64,000 nucleotides of DNA from Flavobacterium sp. MDT1-60 (GTDB taxonomy: Bacteria > Bacteroidota > Bacteroidia > Flavobacteriales > Flavobacteriaceae): contig NZ_CP062159.1 of NCBI RefSeq assembly GCF_014844035.1, forward strand, positions 4,712,001 to 4,776,000, in the 5' to 3' direction. The notes beneath the pieces were generated by a model, which was not told where the DNA came from, made no database searches, and saw only the letters and a program-made list of their open reading frames with translations. Of the stretch, positions 60,908-64,000 are shown one piece after another. The translations under genes and the position numbers were made by a program. The first letter of the stretch is position 1. The number at the start of each line of letters is the position of its first letter.

Positions 60908-61357
60908 ATGATTACGCTAAAAAGAACAAACTCTGATGATACTGATTTTAAAAATCTGATTGTTTTATTAGACCAGGATTTAGCGATCAGAGACGGAGAA
61001 GATCACGCTTTTTACAATCAGTTTAATAAAACCGATAAAATAAAACACGTTATCGTTTTTTATGAAAATGATACCGCAGTTGGTTGTGGCGCTTTTAGAG
61101 AAAAAGAATCAGATGTAGTAGAAATCAAACGCATGTTCGTTCATTCGGATTTTCGAAAAAAAGGAATTGCATCTGCCGTTCTTGCAGCATTGGAAATTTG
61201 GGCAAAAGAAACAGGTTATGCTTACACGATTCTCGAAACCGGAAAAAACCAGCCGGAAGCGATTAATTTATACCAAAAACAAGATTACACTATCATTCAA
61301 AATTATCCGCCTTACGAAACAATGGATAATAGTGTTTGCATGAAAAAGATTTTATAA
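60908..61357 (+). CDS. GNAT-family N-acetyltransferase
   Basis: This 149-residue GNAT has VVEIKRMFVHSDFRKKGIASAVLAALEIWA, which contains the acetyl-CoA loop RKKGIA, and TILETGKNQPEAINLYQKQDYTIIQNYPPY at the end. The latter resembles amino-group acetyltransferases for small molecules. In a wall-recycling operon an amino sugar or peptide amine is a possible acceptor (inference). It is separated from the next gene by 2 bases. Confidence 0.88.
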   Translation: MITLKRTNSDDTDFKNLIVLLDQDLAIRDGEDHAFYNQFNKTDKIKHVIVFYENDTAVGCGAFREKESDVVEIKRMFVHSDFRKKGIASAVLAALEIWAKETGYAYTILETGKNQPEAINLYQKQDYTIIQNYPPYETMDNSVCMKKIL

Positions 61358-61359
61358 TA

Positions 61360-62973
61360 ATGAAAATGACAGCTGAAGCATTAAGACAAAAAGTGGGACA
61401 ATTCTTTTTTCCCGCTGTTTTCATCAACGATACCGAAGAAAATATTCAGGAAACCGAACGTTTAATCAAAGAACACAACATTGGCGGACTGACTTTTTTT
61501 CACAGCCGTGCGAGCGCGGCAACCAATTATGAAAGCAAGAAAAAAGTTGTCTTTAATGATGACAGTTATCAAAAAATCAAAGCCTTAATTGTTCGTTATC
61601 AAAAAGCCGCTTCGACGCCACTTTTAATCAGTATTGATGCCGAATGGGGTCTAGCCATGCGCATCGAAAAAACACCGCAATATCCTTATGCGATTACCCT
61701 TGGCGCTTTACCGGAAAGCAAATCAGATTTGGTTTACGAGGTTGGAAAACAAATTGGTTTAGACTTAAAAGCAGCCGGAATTCATTATAATTTATCGCCT
61801 TTGGCAGATATTAACAATAACCCAAATAATCCCGTTATTGGCTATCGTTCTTTTGGTGAAAACAAAGAAAAGGTTGCCAATTTTGCTGTAGAATATTTAA
61901 ACGGAATGTCGGAAGTTGGTGTTTTAGGCTGTCTGAAACACTTTCCCGGACACGGAAATACCAATGTCGATTCGCATTTAGGATTGCCGGTTTTAAAAGA
62001 AACTTTAGAAGAATTATTAGAAAACGAATTATATCCGTTCATCAAGGGAATCGAAAACAATGTTGACTCCATTATGATCGGACATTTGGCGGTTCCAAGT
62101 TTAAATGACGGAAAAGACACTTCGGCCACTTTATCAAAAGCAGTTATTCAAACGCTTTTACGGGAAAAATTAGGTTATGATGGTTTAGTAATTTCTGATG
62201 CTTTAAACATGCACAGCGTTTCCAAACTATACGAAACAAAAGGCGATTTAGAATGGGAAGCATTCAACGCCGGAAACGATATTTTATGTTTTGCTGAAAA
62301 TGTTCCCGAAGGAATTGAGGCCATTCTTAAAAATGCTTCTCCGGAAAGAATCGAAGAAAGCTTCAACAGAATCATGAAAGCCAAAGAAAAAGTTGGAATC
62401 CTATCTGAAAACCAATTTACTTCAGGCGAATTAAACTTCAAAAAAGCATCCGAATTAAACTTTGAAATCGCTCAGGATTCCATCACAAAAATCATTGGTA
62501 ATTCAATTTCAGCATTGGCTTTTGAAGCACAGAAAAACAATCAGTTAGCCAAATTGAGTTTATACAAAAATGTCGAAAATACTTTCTTTCAAACTATAAA
62601 TTCAAAACTAAAGTCGCCAGAATTTGCTTTTGAGAACTTAGAAGTTTCTGCTATTTCCAAAATCAAAAAAGAGCTTGAAAATTTCGAGATCATTCTTATT
62701 TCCTTATTTGTTCCAAAGGCAAAACCAATGAACAATTTCGAAATTAATGACGAAGTTTTAGAATTGCTTTCTGACTTGCTTCAAACCAAAAAATGTATTG
62801 TTTATGTTTTCGGAAATCCGTACGTTTTACCTATTATTCCGAATCTTTCAAAGGCTTCAGGATTAATTCAGGTGTATCAGGATTTTGAAGAATTTCAAAA
62901 AAATGCAGGAATTCAGTTTCTTGAAAATAAAGTTTGCAAAGGGAATCTACCCGTAAATATTGACCTTCAATAA
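61360..62973 (+). CDS. Glycoside hydrolase family 3 beta-N-acetylhexosaminidase (NagZ-like)
   Basis: This is a 537-residue protein from the ATG at 61360, two bases behind the previous stop. The GH3 barrel (1-330) carries LKHFPGHGNTNVDSHLGLP near residue 190, the loop with the general acid-base His of NagZ-type enzymes, and VISDALNM near 279-284, whose Asp is the nucleophile. A C-terminal GH3-like domain (about 360-530) is present, so it is longer than E. coli NagZ (341). No signal peptide, so cytoplasmic. It would split GlcNAc from anhydroMurNAc after import, which AnmK then phosphorylates. Confidence 0.92.
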   Translation: MKMTAEALRQKVGQFFFPAVFINDTEENIQETERLIKEHNIGGLTFFHSRASAATNYESKKKVVFNDDSYQKIKALIVRYQKAASTPLLISIDAEWGLAMRIEKTPQYPYAITLGALPESKSDLVYEVGKQIGLDLKAAGIHYNLSPLADINNNPNNPVIGYRSFGENKEKVANFAVEYLNGMSEVGVLGCLKHFPGHGNTNVDSHLGLPVLKETLEELLENELYPFIKGIENNVDSIMIGHLAVPSLNDGKDTSATLSKAVIQTLLREKLGYDGLVISDALNMHSVSKLYETKGDLEWEAFNAGNDILCFAENVPEGIEAILKNASPERIEESFNRIMKAKEKVGILSENQFTSGELNFKKASELNFEIAQDSITKIIGNSISALAFEAQKNNQLAKLSLYKNVENTFFQTINSKLKSPEFAFENLEVSAISKIKKELENFEIILISLFVPKAKPMNNFEINDEVLELLSDLLQTKKCIVYVFGNPYVLPIIPNLSKASGLIQVYQDFEEFQKNAGIQFLENKVCKGNLPVNIDLQ

Positions 62974-63042
62974 CTTACAAAATACCTACCCTGAATCATA
63001 ACTAAATACTATCACTTAATAAATATTTATAATTACATCTTA

Positions 63043-63074
63043 TTGTAAGTAACTCTACTTATACCCTACTTTTG
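63043..63074 (+). promoter_or_regulatory. Promoter of the peroxiredoxin gene
   Basis: TTG at 63043-63045 and TACTTTTG at 63067-63074 are 21 bases apart, matching the flavobacterial consensus in full. Confidence 0.7.
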
Positions 63075-63109
63075 CACCACAAATAAATTTTAACTTTAAA
63101 ACGAAAAAT

Positions 63110-63748
63110 ATGTCTTTAGTAGGAAAAAAATTCCCAAGTATTGCAGTAGACGCTATCTCAGAAATGGGTGATAACTTGAAAATCAACATTTTTGAAGAAG
63201 CAGTAAACAACAACAAAAAAGTATTATTGTTTTGGTACCCAAAAGATTTCACTTTTGTTTGCCCAACTGAATTACACGCCTTTCAAGCTGCATTACCAGA
63301 ATTTGAAAAAAGAAATACTATCGTAATCGGAGCTTCATGCGACACAAACGAAGTACACTTTGCGTGGTTAAACACTCCAAAAAATAATGGTGGAATCGAA
63401 GGTGTAACTTACCCAATTTTAGCGGATACAAACCGTAACCTTGCTAACATTTTAGGTATTTTAGACATCGAATCTACAGAATATAGCGAAGAAACTGATT
63501 CAGTTATCATCGAAGGTTCAAACGTAACTTACAGAGCAACTTACTTAATTGACGAAACTGGAAAAATCTTCCACGAAAGTGTTAACGATATGCCATTAGG
63601 ACGTAACGTAAACGAATACTTACGTATGGTTGACGCTTACACTCACATTCAAACTAAAGGTGAAGTTTGTCCTGCAAACTGGGAAGCTGGAAAAGAAGCA
63701 ATGTCTGCAGACAGATTGAGTACAGCTGAGTACCTTAGTGCTAACTAA
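63110..63748 (+). CDS. Peroxiredoxin, typical 2-Cys AhpC/Prx1 class
   Basis: This 212-residue thiol peroxidase has the peroxidatic Cys51 in DFTFVCPTE and the resolving Cys187 in GEVCPANWEAG. The residues around the active site (Thr of PTE, Arg in NDMPLGRNVNEYLRM) are those of the AhpC/Prx1 class, which reduces H2O2, organic peroxides and peroxynitrite as a dimer-based decamer. No ahpF follows, so a thioredoxin or another disulfide reductase would recycle it. It has a strong promoter and is monocistronic. Confidence 0.95.
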   Translation: MSLVGKKFPSIAVDAISEMGDNLKINIFEEAVNNNKKVLLFWYPKDFTFVCPTELHAFQAALPEFEKRNTIVIGASCDTNEVHFAWLNTPKNNGGIEGVTYPILADTNRNLANILGILDIESTEYSEETDSVIIEGSNVTYRATYLIDETGKIFHESVNDMPLGRNVNEYLRMVDAYTHIQTKGEVCPANWEAGKEAMSADRLSTAEYLSAN

Positions 63749-63756
63749 GAAAAAAT

Positions 63757-64000
63757 AAAATTCCAATATTTTAAAATTCCAAATTCCAATTTTGGGATTT
63801 GGAATTTCTAAATTGGAAATTTCATTTCAAAAAATCAATACAATTTCAATATTATTTCTATAATCTCAATCCTAAGTTTTTGGGATTTGGAGTTTTAAAA
63901 CATTGGAATTTCATTACAAATCAATAACATTTCAATAGCTGTTTTTCTAAGTTCCATCGTAAGATTTTGGAATTTGGAATTTAAAATATTGGAATTTAAA
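63757..64000. repeat. TTGGAATTT heptad-type repeats
   Basis: AATTCCAAATTCCAATTTTG and GGGATTTGGAATTTCTAAAT are inverse and recur with variation to the window end. No gene lies here. Similar text occurs at 7995-8030, 41430-41455 and within the 103-bp repeat at 51217. Confidence 0.65.

Overview
The window is a low-GC chromosomal segment of a Bacteroidota member, most probably a Flavobacterium close to F. johnsoniae. This is inferred from gene content and from promoter style. Several genes are preceded by the flavobacterial -7 box TAnnTTTG, some with a TTG box 17-23 bases upstream. Intergenic spacers are packed with interspersed palindromic repeats of the GCCACGAATT / GCCACAGATT / CGCAAAG kinds typical of that genus. 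No rRNA, tRNA, CRISPR array or IS transposase gene was seen.

Layout. 0-11.3 kb is core metabolism: a truncated PLP enzyme, a DUF1456 protein, sucC, the gltB-gltD glutamate synthase pair and lysA. 11.4-20.1 kb is an accessory stretch. It holds a GIY-YIG nuclease gene bounded by inverted repeats, two XRE regulators (one fused to pentapeptide repeats), a DUF5071 protein, a lipoprotein split by a frameshift in a run of nine G with small membrane-protein genes behind it, and several orphan membrane or secreted proteins. 20.2-32.1 kb carries a frameshifted lipoprotein, an ArsR-SRPBCC pair with a 32-bp palindromic operator, a GNAT, a ComM/YifB ATPase, a Gfo/Idh/MocA oxidoreductase, two secreted amidohydrolase-like proteins and an ammonium transporter.

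32.3-51.1 kb is again mostly housekeeping: dsbD-tilS (translationally coupled), pabB, a DUF4349 lipoprotein, DoxX, lipocalin, lpd, a broken antitoxin, an Lrp regulator divergent from a methionine gamma-lyase-like gene, an APC permease, a Tat-exported Gfo/Idh/MocA protein and a large FAD/Fe-S dehydrogenase. 51.2-55.8 kb is a second accessory patch: a 103-bp tandem repeat, unknown small proteins, a lipoprotein and an HsdR-N-type nuclease gene with REP hairpins on both sides. 55.9-63.0 kb looks like a cell-wall recycling locus (anmK, a GHL10 glycosidase, an AmpG-like transporter, a TPR protein, a GNAT and a GH3 N-acetylhexosaminidase). A 2-Cys peroxiredoxin with a good promoter follows.

The most unusual points are: (1) the lipoprotein whose conserved N-terminal module is separated from an NlpC/LRAT-like C-terminal domain by a G9 frameshift, followed by candidate immunity genes; (2) the GIY-YIG gene framed by about 50-bp inverted repeats, which looks like a small mobile unit; (3) a four-copy element with conserved ends and variable, mostly palindromic cores; (4) a 120-bp segment bounded by direct repeats that separates a promoter from its gene. 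Three separate genes are broken by single-base changes in homopolymers. These are either real decay or switching, or read errors, so confirming the sequence comes first.
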